Source: Rapana venosa | Lineage: Eukaryota; Mollusca; Gastropoda; Neogastropoda; Muricidae | Direction: 5' to 3' | Length of the DNA stretch: 64,000 bases | Assembly: GCA_028751875.1 (NCBI GenBank) | Contig: CM054141.1 | Span: 71,311,467-71,375,466, forward strand | Shown here: piece by piece, positions 55,519-64,000 of the stretch | Position numbering within the stretch: position 1 is the stretch's first letter | How the letters are laid out: each line of letters starts with the position of its first letter | Notes under the pieces: model-generated | The model's database searches: none | Told to the model about the DNA's origin: nothing | Seen by the model: the letters and a program-made list of their open reading frames with translations, nothing else | Position numbers and translations under genes: made by a program

Positions 55519-58500
55519 GTAAAGTCAAGTCAAGTCAAATTTTATTTCCAGATGGTTTACATTGAATAAGCAATGCATTTGCTTTTTTTCATCAACCCAT
55601 CTATCTAAGAAAAATTTCGTAATGATTATACTAAAATTTTACATTATTGTATTCCCGTTAAATTTAAAAAACCCAATAAAAAAAGGGGAAAAAAAATGAT
55701 AAGGAGAACATTGAAAAAAACAAATTCCCCAAATTAAAATAATGCAACACATACTCTCCCCGCCGAGCGCGGCGCGCTCACCCCACCCACTTTAAATAAA
55801 ATGTTTTAAGAATTAAAAAAAAGAAAATATAAAAACGTCAGGAAAAAACAAATTACTTCCTACTGTTACTCCATTTTTTCCGTTTTACTTTAGAAAAAAA
55901 AGGTACAAGAAAAAAACGTTAGAAAATACAGGCATTCGCATTATGAAAATATTCCTTCAATACCTCCCTATTCCTCCTCCACCAGCAAAGTTTGTTTTTT
56001 TTTTGCGTTCTTATTTTCAAAATAGCACTTCTAAAAATGACATATTCCAAAATAGTATCAAGCAAGAAAAGTAAAATAAGATTATAAAAAATGATTATCA
56101 TAATAGAGATAAAATTAAAACCCAAAATCGCCCTCCCCATGAGAAAAAAATAAAAAATGACCCCCATCCCCTGGACAACAACAAAAACCATGAAACAGAA
56201 AGCTTGAAAGGTGGGGGTGGGGGAGGAGATCAAGGGGGGAAGGGGAAATTCCCCTTTCAATCAAATTAAAATTTTTAAAAATTTTTAAAAAAAAGAAAAT
56301 TATTAAAAAGTAAAACCCCCTTTTTCGATAATAATTCAAAGCCCATAACCCCGGGGATATCAAACTAAAAACAATTCTACTAAAACAGTACGCTTATAAT
56401 AGTACTAAAATCTCATCTCAAACTGCTTTTAAAAAAAACCCATGATAAAATCTATTGAATTAGCAAGAAAAAGGGGGCTGAGGAGTGGAGGGAAAGGAAA
56501 GGGAGGGGGGAGGAGAGGAGAGGGAAGAGGGAGAGAGAGAGAGGAGAAAAGAGGAGAGAGGGAGAGAGAGAGAGAGAGGGAGAGGAGGAGGAGGAGAGGA
56601 AGAGGGGGAAGGAGGGGGAAAAGGTAGGAGAGAGAGGGAAGAGAGAGAGAGAGGAGAGAGAAGGACCACTATAAGCTATAGGTTACCATAAAAAGTTTTT
56701 AAAATTTCCTCCTTTCCATTTTTCAACATTGAGTTATTTACTGCTTGCATAGTTTCTTTACTTCTTTGCATAATTTTTGTGCCTCTTTCCTGCCTCCCCT
56801 CCCTCCCCAAAATCGTGTGTGACTGTAAATTTGTCTTAAACTTTCTTGAATTTTTTTTTTTGAAGGAAACCATTTGTGCTGGTAAAAAGAAGTATGGTTT
56901 TTTTGCCGTATTAAACCTGGTTGATTTTCCTTATTAGTCAATTCTAGGCATTCAGCATTAGATGGGTTTTTACTGTGTTTGAACTGTTTTTGTTTTTGAT
57001 ACTTTTAAGCGTTTGGGAGTTGTTCCATAAGTCATACTGAGTACAAAAAGCTTTTTTTTGTAAAGTTATTTTTTTTGGTCCGGGGGAATGTTAGTAGGTT
57101 TGTCTGTGTTTTGATTTTTAGTATTGGTGATCTTTGGGGGGCATTTTCCCTTGACAATTTCTGGAAAATGAGCTTTATTTTATAAAGTCTGTTTTTGAAG
57201 GTTGGATATTTGTTTCCTTATAATGTTGATGGTTGGGGCTTGATTTTAGTAGACGTTTCAGTGCTCTTTTTATATAATTTATGAATCAATTTTTAAAATT
57301 TTTAGCCCCAGCGTCCCCAAAAAAAATGAAAACATAGCAATTAGGCAAAATATGGCGCAAAAAAAAAAGTTTTTTCGGGTGGTTATTCGAAATGTTTTAT
57401 TTTTGATAATGAAGTAGCTTGTAAGAAAGACGTTTTTAGTGCCCTCACATGGTCAAGGGCCAAGAAGATTTTTGCAATAATTACACCCCGAATTCTGTGG
57501 GAGTCAACTTCTTCAATTATCTTTTACTATCAACAGGGTTGGTTTTTTTCTTTCATTTTTTGTTTTTTTGTCTTGCTCGAATCATCACTTGTTTTTGGCG
57601 TAATTTTTGGGGAATTTGGTTTGCTGATCAAGAAAAAATCTGTCAATTTTGTGTTTAAGTTTGATTGTAAAATTTGTGGGGTAGAGTCACTACAAAGGGG
57701 ATGTGTTTCATCAGCAACTTTCCCGTAAATTTTAGAAATTGGGGTAAATATTTAATAGATTGAAAAAAGAAGTGGCCCAATATTGACCTTTGGTACCCAT
57801 GTTTAATAGGTCTGTTTGATGTTTTATTTTTGCGTTATAGCTGGCCTATTTGACAAAAAGTTTTTAGAAGATTTATCGTTTTGGTGTTTGTTTATACAAG
57901 TGAAGTTTTCGCAAAAATAAGGAATGATTTATTACTCAAAAGCTTTTTCAAAGCAACAAAAAAAGGGTGTATATTTTTTTTTATTTATATTGTGTTGGGG
58001 ACTGTCTGTAATTTGTGTAAAAGTTGTGTTCAGGAATATTTTTTACGAAAACCCCGATCTTCATTTTAAAAATTTTTGTTTTCAAAGTAGGAATATACGG
58101 ATTTTTGGATATGTTTTTTCAAAAATTTTTGATAAAACAGACAGAATTGAAATTGGGCTGTAAATTTTAGGGCAAGCGTATCACTGATTTGGGATGGTTA
58201 ATTTTTGCCTTTTTAAATATGAAGGAAAATTGTTTTTCTTATGCAAAAGTTATACAAGGATGTCAGTGTTCCAGCTATAAATTGCCACAAAAGTTGTTTT
58301 TTCTTCCCTCTGATTTTCAAACCAGTGTTCGGAACTTTTTTGAAGAGACAGGGTTTCCCCAAGAGTCGTGTTGTCATTGGCAGTAGTTTTTAAAGGAAAT
58401 TTTTTTTCTTTTGATTTGAATTTGTTTTAAATAATGGAGATATTTTCATTTGATTGTCATTTGTATCTTTTTTGGCATGTTTGAGAAGTGGGTTTTTTCA

Positions 58501-59580
58501 AAATTTATCAGCTGATATATCTTTTTAAAAAATGTTTTTTGATTTTTGAATAGGTTTTTCATAATGTAAATTTATGGTTTCCTCTTTGGGGAGAGTCGGT
58601 AGTTGAAAAAAAAAACTTTTTAATGTAATCCGTTTTTTATTTGCGTTTTAGTGAAGTTCTTTTTTTCTTTTTGCTGAATGCTCATTTGAACCATGTGTTT
58701 TCAAATATCTCTTGGTGTATTTCAGATTTATGTCTTTTTTTTACCAAGGTGGTTTGATTTTTTTCTTGAACTTTTTTTTTGAAAGGGGGGGTTTGTCGTA
58801 TAGAAGTAAATGTCCTAATCCAAAATTCAGAGTTTAGGGTCTTTGATTTTTGGTATTTTTTATTTAATGGGGAGTTTGTCAAGTCGGGAAAAGGGAAAAC
58901 TTGCTCGTTAAAGTTCTTAAATTTCCTGTAAAAAATTTTTTTTTGCCCCATTTAGGTATTTTGATACGATTTTTAAACCAATAAAGCACCTGGTTATGAT
59001 CATTTTTCCACTGGGGGCCACATATTTGTTTGTGTTGTTTTGTTGTATGTAGTATGATCTTTTAATGTTTAGGTTATTTGTTATCCGGTTGGTCTATTAT
59101 TAGTTTATCTAGGCCAAAAATTAGTAATTTTTGTGGCTCCCTTTGGGTTTGGTTTTTAAAAAGTTATGTTAAAATCCCAAAAAAATTTTTTTCATTGTTT
59201 AAAAATTTACCTCGTCCATGGGGGTTGAATTTTTTGCAGTCTATGGTTTTGAAGGATTTTGTATATAAATCCTATTTTTATTGGTCTATTGTGTTTTTAA
59301 ATTTTATTTCAACCACGGATTCAATGTATTTAACCCCAAGGTTATATATTCTTTTACCAACGAGCGAGGGGGTATATATGTAAGTAACCGGTGGTTGGGT
59401 TTGTGAGGATCTTCACGGAAGATTTGTTTCCCCGGAAAAAATTTTATGTGTGCATCGTTACATTTGGAGAAAAAATCGGGATTCAGCTAGACCAAAAAAA
59501 ATGAAACTGTTTCCACTTGTTGTATAGTTTTGGGTTTCAAAGTATCTTTTTTGTTGTTGCACTGTGATATTCAGGGATAT
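55519..59580 (-). mobile_element. Minus-strand LINE inserted in the minisatellite
   Basis: The left end is the 3' tail on the minus strand ((TTGAC)n, with AAATTTGACTTGACTTGAC near 55520-55540). It is preceded by a conserved GCATTGCTTATTCAATGT also present at 62717-62735. RT evidence on the minus strand: PISILSVLSKIFEK at about 58125-58167, and a GVPQGSILGP-like motif around 57785-57815. The segment SKTLNSEFWIRTFTSI near 58790-58850 is consistent with the linker. Inflated homopolymers break every frame. The GA-rich tract 56469-56662 lies within it. The right end is near 59580, where minisatellite units reappear. Confidence 0.6.
56469..56662. repeat. (GA)n/(GGA)n low-complexity tract
   Basis: A purine tract of about 190 bp. 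Both Glu/Arg-rich (plus) and Ser/Leu/Pro-rich (minus) frames are artefacts. Confidence 0.8.
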
Positions 59581-59596
59581 GGGGGGTGATTCTTTT

Positions 59597-59680
59597 AAAA
59601 AACGTGGTGATTCTAGCCCACTGTGGTGATTCATGCCACTCACTGTGGTTTTTTCAATGCCCACTGTGGTGATTCAAAAG
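59597..59680. repeat. Continuation of the 21-bp minisatellite
   Basis: Four to five units of CCACTGTGGTGATTCA-type sequence, matching the last units before 55516. The 4-kb LINE between them splits one original array. Confidence 0.7.
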
Positions 59681-59889
59681 CCACTTCCCTTTTTTCTGCC
59701 GTATCTGCGCCTGAGACTAGCCTGGGGTGCAGGCAGGGCGGTTTGGGTGTGGCCCGATGTGTCAGCCGGCAGCTTTTGGTGGTTTGTTGTGTGGGGGTGT
59801 CGTTTTTTTTTCTTTTATTTGTTTGTTTGTTGTTGTGTTTTTGGAAGGGGTGGGGGTTTGGGGGCGGTTGTTCCTGGCTGCTTGAGTTT

Positions 59890-60207
59890 CAATGATTTTT
59901 TGCATAGGGGACCGTTTTTTTGCCCGCTATGAATCAAGCCCCTTTTGACTTCAGGGGGTATGATCTTTGCTGGTATGATTGTGTTTGGCCCGCCCAACCG
60001 ATGGGAAAAACCCTGCTATTTTATCTTCGTTGTTTTATACACTAAGGGAATTAAACACTGCCCGACCCGCACTTAAAATTGACCTGGGACATTGTTAAAA
60101 TCCCCACCCTTAATTTTCCACACGCCGCCGAGCTTCGAACCCACGATCTCATGGGTCCAGGGGATTGAAATCGAATGGTCTGAACCACTCGGCTACAGCG
60201 CCCGTCA
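59890..60207 (-). mobile_element. tRNA-derived SINE, minus strand
   Basis: On the minus strand the head reads GGCGCTGTAGCCGAGTGGTT (A box, 60183-60203) and GTGGGTTCGAAGCTCGG (B box, 60127-60143). The stretch between B box and tail contains ACATTGTTAAAATCCCC-like sequence. The ends of the presumed acceptor do not pair and the sequence continues for about 240 more bases, so this is a SINE and not a tRNA gene. The body resembles a SINE I recall from gastropods; the left end is approximate. Confidence 0.6.
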
Positions 60208-60638
60208 CTGGCAGTTGGTTCTACCTTTCCCTGTTTTGTTGGCCATGAATATTCCTACACTGAGTGAGTGGTAAGGATTTATTCACTTGTTTATGATAAT
60301 GAATAGGCAAGCCACATCTCAATGTATCATTAATATATTCAGAAATGAATGAACTTTCTCAAAACAACGCAAAGTGCAGCACTTCAGAAGTGAACATGAC
60401 CTCTAGCTGATTGGCGTTTTTGCAGAGAGAGGTTGGCTAAGGCAGAGTTGATGCCAGGAATGACCCTGTAGTGGTGTTCATCTTGATGCTTTGTACAGCT
60501 ACACAGTTCTTAATCAAACCTTTAAATCAGGAATCTCCTCTGGAATGTAAATGCAACCCACAAAAAGTGTAATTCTAAACAAAGTGAGATCTCTGACATT
60601 TTATGGCTTCTGTGGTGGGTGGTCAGGTCAGAGGTCTC
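60208..60638. other. Unique sequence, no gene seen
   Basis: About 430 bp of ordinary composition between two SINEs, without a recognisable motif. Confidence 0.5.
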
Positions 60639-60780
60639 CTCGGTGGATCGGTGGTCTAGAGGTAACGCGCCTGTCTAGAAAGCGAAAAGTCCGGGTCTGA
60701 AGTGTGCGGCGGTTCGTACCCCGTTTGGACAGGAAATTTTTCCCCCATCCATTAGACCATGAGTGGTGGTCTGGGCGCTA

Positions 60781-60811
<31 letters not shown>

Positions 60812-61134
60812 CGTGTGTCACACGTAATTATTTAGCGCACGTAAAAAAACCCCACGGCAACAAGAGAGTTGTCCCTGGCAAAATTCTTAGAAAAAAGCCA
60901 CTCTGATAGGGAAACAAATACAGCTGCAAAAAAAAAAAAAAAGGGTGAAAGGGTGGCGCAGCGCTAAGTGGCGACGCGTTCTTCCGCTCTCCCCGGGGAG
61001 AGCAGCCCGAATTTCACGGAGAGAAATCTGCCGTGACTTAAAGTGGTATGAAATAAAATCTGAGCGCTTTGATTTGTTGCTTTACAAGATTCAGCGCTAT
61101 ATAAATTCCATACATTATTATTATTATTACTACT
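60639..61134 (+). mobile_element. Composite tRNA-related SINE with an L2-type tail
   Basis: The head has a GGTGGTCTAGAGGTAACGCG A box (60649-60668) and a GGCGGTTCGTACCCC B box (60709-60723). The central body includes CTTTCGGATGAGACGATAAA (60783-60802) and GCGCACGTAAAAAAACCCCA. A second tRNA-like phrase, GGGTGGCGCAGCGCTAAGTG, begins at 60951. The 3' end (61060-61134) is GCGCTTTGATTTG, TACAAGATTCAGCGCTATAT, AAATTCCAT and (ATT)n, the same tail as the L2-like LINEs at 11.7 and 50.3 kb. That points to L2-like machinery as the mobiliser. The body resembles a SINE I recall from gastropods. Confidence 0.75.
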
Positions 61135-62039
61135 GGTAACCATGTAAGCCAGTACTGCCTGTATCACGTGGACAGATGAAGCTCCTCAGTCTGGGAAGAC
61201 AGTCCATCTAGGAGAAGGAAAACTCTGATTTCAAACCTCCGCTGCCTTGCGGCCATACCTTCACATAGGAAAGGCTTCTGGAGTCAGCCCTGAGATAAAA
61301 TCGGGAGTCGGAGTCCCCAAGGCAGTCCGAGGCTGTATCCAGCAACGTTCTGGCAGCAACTCCTGCGACGGCACTGGAACCATGTGCCCGCCAATGCCTT
61401 TTCAATGGACCATTTCAGCGACGTGGAGAAGTGGGGAGTGGGGGAGAGGAGGGGCGTCTGCTGCATGGGTAACAGCTTGCCCTCCATACTTACTTACCCA
61501 GGCTTTGCGCACTGGAGTAGAAACACCTAGAGCACAACTCCAGTCTTTCCACACTGACGGCTGCCAAGAAGCGGTCGGTGGGACAATAAAAATCACGAAT
61601 CGACTGGACTGGATGATGCTCCATACCCCGCACCAATGATAGAATCGACAGAAACAAAAAAAACCAACAAAAAATCCCTTAAAAAATCCACCCCAACTGA
61701 CACACAAAGTACTTTAAAATACCCTTACGGTTGGCCAGTGTGTTGGTATAAGGAACGACAGCAGAGTTGGTTTTATACCTTGTTTTAATCAATATATAGC
61801 TGGACAGTTTTAATCTGAGATTTAAAAGTTGACGAGGTAACAGCCATGAAATGGTCTCTGTGGTCGGCGGGGCTATAAGCAACAGGATTGGATTGGATTG
61901 AAGTACTTTGGAATAAACATGACTGCTGTGAAGACCCGCCTCCAGCTATAAATAAATTCTCTAGCTCAGCCTATGGGGCATAACGTAGGCAGCAGCTTTT
62001 AACATGATGATGTGCTCTGTGGTGCTACTGCAGAGGGCT
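61135..62039. other. Unassigned sequence, possibly repeat-derived
   Basis: 61200-61640 has balanced composition and long open frames on both strands (61247-61639 plus, 61402-61707 minus), but I recognise no domain. It ends in an AAAAAACC-type tract near 61650-61690, like a retroelement tail. Near 61880-61903 there is a (GGATT)n tract, another tail-like end. An old non-autonomous element is likely. Confidence 0.4.
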
Positions 62040-62480
62040 GTCTGATGTGATCAGGGATAGACCTACTGGGAGTAAGGCACTCTGTGTGTATGCGTGCGTC
62101 GTGCGTGTGTCTGTCTGTCTGTCTGTCTGTGTGGCGTGAATAGAATGTTGCGTGAAGGCTGGTGAGCGGTAAGGATCTGTGGGAATAAATAGCAGTTATC
62201 CTCTTCAATTCCACTGGCCTGTCTATCCATCGCACGTGTACTTTATGCGTTCAAGGGCGCACACACACAAACACGCACGCACACATGCATGCATGCATGC
62301 ACGCACACACACACTCACATAAACACACACACACACACTAATTTTCTTGTAATCCAAATCTAAGTGAGTACAAATGTGTGCGCGTAAATGTGTGTATGAA
62401 TGTGTGTGTTGTGTTGGGTTGGGTTGGGTAGGGTTGGGTTGTGTTGTGTTATGTTGCGCTGCGTTGCGCTGCGTGTGCGC
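62040..62480. repeat. Microsatellite cluster
   Basis: (CTGT)n at 62108-62130, (CA)n with (GCAT)n interruptions at 62262-62340, and (GGGTT)n/(GCGTT)n at 62410-62475. These are simple repeats; the GGGTT tract is too short and too mixed to be telomeric. Confidence 0.75.
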
Positions 62481-62711
62481 GCGTGTATGTGTGTACGAGT
62501 TATGCAGTGTTTTTTTCTTGTGGGGGGTCCATTTTTGTTTTTGAGGTTGTTTTTTTTTTGGTCGGTGTGAGTGTGTGCGTGTTTCTTTTTTTCTCTGTTT
62601 CTATTTTTCTTTTGGAGTTAGTTTTATTATTTTTGGGTTTCGGTAAAAGTATTAGAAAATTGTCAATTTGGGGGTTTTTTTTTCTAAGATAGATGGCTTG
62701 TGAAAAAAAAA

Positions 62712-62766
62712 CAAATGCATTGCTTATTCAATGTCCCATCGGGAAAATAATATTTGATTGACTTGA
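62712..62766 (+). repeat. Tail fragment of the same LINE family as 55.5-59.6 kb
   Basis: AAATGCATTGCTTATTCAAT followed by GGAAAATAATATTTGATTGACTTGAC. The reverse complement of 55519-55580 reads almost the same, including the TTGAC tail. It is a very short 3' fragment on the plus strand. Confidence 0.6.
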
Positions 62767-63029
62767 CACCATGCCACACACCCCAACACACAACCGCACG
62801 CGCGCGGCGCCACCACACCACACAACACATGTCCCCTTCCATTTTCCCTGCAGCTTTCCCCACTTACGCATACATAAGGGGGCGTCCCAAAAGGAAAAAA
62901 AAAACAAAATATTTCACGGAAATGAAATGCAGCACAAAGTCTGTGATAGCAATTCTACCTGCAAAGACGTATTCATTCCAAAGGGGTTTTCTTGAAGTCG
63001 GAAATGGGGGGTTCCCTTTTAGATAACAG

Positions 63030-63297
63030 TAAAGGTTTCCCCTACTTTGCCCCCGTTGGGGAGCAAGAAGCAGAGACCTCACTGTCAGGGCCAGCATATT
63101 AGGGGGCGCCCATCTCCTCCCCCTTGCTGCTTTACCTTCCTGACCCAAAGAGGCAGGTCCCCTTTTTAAAACTGGGTGAATGGGGTACTGTACTGAAGAA
63201 AAGGGGCACGCAAAGGGTCCCCCAACCCACTTGGAAACCCACGTCGAGCGCTTAACCTTAGTTGGGGGAAAGCGAGGCTCACCACAGCTATCCGGCC
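63030..63297 (-). mobile_element. tRNA/5S-chimeric SINE, copy 5
   Basis: Minus-strand copy with the tRNA-like A box (GGATAGCTGTGGTGAGC read from 63297), the 5S-like block (about 63205-63265), the body (GGGGGCGCCCATCTCCTCCC, 63101-63120) and part of the tail. It is more diverged than the copies in the LTR array, which shows that the family moves independently of that array. Confidence 0.7.
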
Positions 63298-64000
63298 TTA
63301 ATTCTTTCATGTTGGGCAAAACCCGGGGGCATCCACATAATTCACCATTGCTCCCAAAACCCCTTGGCCATGGCTGGCCCTTGGGTCGGACAGGAAGTCA
63401 TGGGTTCGAACCCAATGGGGGTAGGGGGGTTTTTGGGGATAGGGTCGGCTCTTCCCAAAAGGCTTTGGTATGGGCTCTTTGGAAGCGGGACCACAAGTGA
63501 GCTTATACATTTTAGAATACGATTTTGAGGTTTTTCTGAAATTACCTAAACCAACACTGCAGGTGTCTTAGCGTGGGACAGGTTGAGGTTGGGAATTTAC
63601 CTAGGAAGTGTGGTTGCCCCCCTGTAAAGTTTCTCAAAGCAGGTCCCATTTCCAAATAGATCACTGATCACCTCAGCGTATTGACCATCGTGCCATAAAA
63701 AAAGCCCATGTTCTCTGACTTGGTGGTTCTTTTTTCTCTAGTTCGGGTGACCTTAATTTTGGGTTTTCCCCCATTTTCTTCTGTGTGTGGTAATTTAGTC
63801 CCAAACCCCGGGCTGAAGTTTCAGGGGGAGGGGCCCGTTGGGACGTTTGGTGGTCGCCATCCTGGGTGGGGGGTCTCCCAAAACTGGCTCCCGCGACTGA
63901 GCTATCCTTTTTCGCATAGGAGGCTTAGTAGGGTGATGCCCTAACCATGCTAGCTTAGAACAGGCACCACTAAAACCCCCCTACCGACCCAGCGTATGCG
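63298..64000. other. No gene; tRNA-like SINE head remnants
   Basis: A B-box-like GGGTTCGAACCC at 63401-63412 and a minus-strand GGATAGCTCAGTCGCGGG at about 63892-63909 look like heads of further SINEs, too short or decayed to delimit. Frames at 63180-63528 and 63708-63944 show no domain. Confidence 0.4.

Noticed and set aside
56442..56691. Glu/Arg-rich and Ser/Pro-rich frames
   Set aside because: Both strands of a GA tract.
60127..60207. Possible functional tRNA gene on the minus strand
   Set aside because: A and B boxes are present, but the acceptor ends do not pair and the sequence continues into a SINE body.
62410..62475. Telomere-like (GGGTT)n repeat
   Set aside because: Too short, mixed with GTGTT and GCGTT units, and embedded in a microsatellite cluster.

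Overview
The window looks like repeat-dense, non-coding DNA from an animal genome, most likely a mollusc and probably a gastropod. The basis is the mix of RTE/BovB-like and L2/CR1-like LINEs, tRNA-derived SINEs whose bodies resemble ones I recall from gastropods, a Ty3/gypsy element with integrase ahead of reverse transcriptase, and abundant (TG)n, (ATT)n and (GTTT)n tracts. There is no bacterial gene organisation. I see no intact host gene. One interrupted gene-like locus (about 46.5-47.3 kb plus 51.5-53.1 kb) encodes an uncharacterised animal family with nuclease-like motifs.

Layout. 0.36-3.77 kb: a plus-strand LINE with a clean endonuclease ORF whose 3' two thirds are shattered by homopolymer changes. 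3.9-6 kb: a degraded minus-strand L2-like LINE. 6-10.4 kb: poor sequence with a short minisatellite and no recognisable gene. 10.4-11.8 kb: a 5'-truncated plus-strand L2-like LINE ending in (ATT)n, followed by a perfect 21-bp inverted repeat. 12.25-46.0 kb: the main structure, a minus-strand tandem LTR-retrotransposon array (LTR1 - internal 1 - LTR2 - internal 2 - LTR3, LTR about 1.1 kb). The pol order read along the minus strand is gag, zinc knuckle, protease-like, integrase, RT, RNase H: the Gmr1-type order, copia-like in a gypsy lineage. The array is a host for nested insertions: a full-length RTE LINE at the same site in LTR1 and LTR2 but absent from LTR3; another LINE inside RNase H in both units; a tRNA/5S-chimeric SINE inside integrase in both units; a second copy of that SINE in the 5' leader of both units; and, in unit 1 only, a twin-primed (5'-inverted) LINE. 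Unit 2 has lost most of gag. 46.0-53.1 kb: microsatellites, the split gene-like locus and an L2-like LINE between its halves. 53.1-60 kb: low-quality sequence with a minisatellite and a minus-strand LINE. 59.9-64 kb: several SINEs, microsatellites and a fifth copy of the chimeric SINE.

How the parts act together. The elements form a readable time series: target-site duplications and empty sites order the insertions, and shared 3' tails link SINEs to their likely LINE partners. Every protein-coding piece is frameshifted or truncated, so nothing here looks autonomous as assembled. Part of that damage is probably assembly error: unit 2 between about 31.2 and 40.2 kb, and the stretches 1.3-10.8 and 53-60 kb, have a density of single-base indels or inflated homopolymers that ends abruptly.
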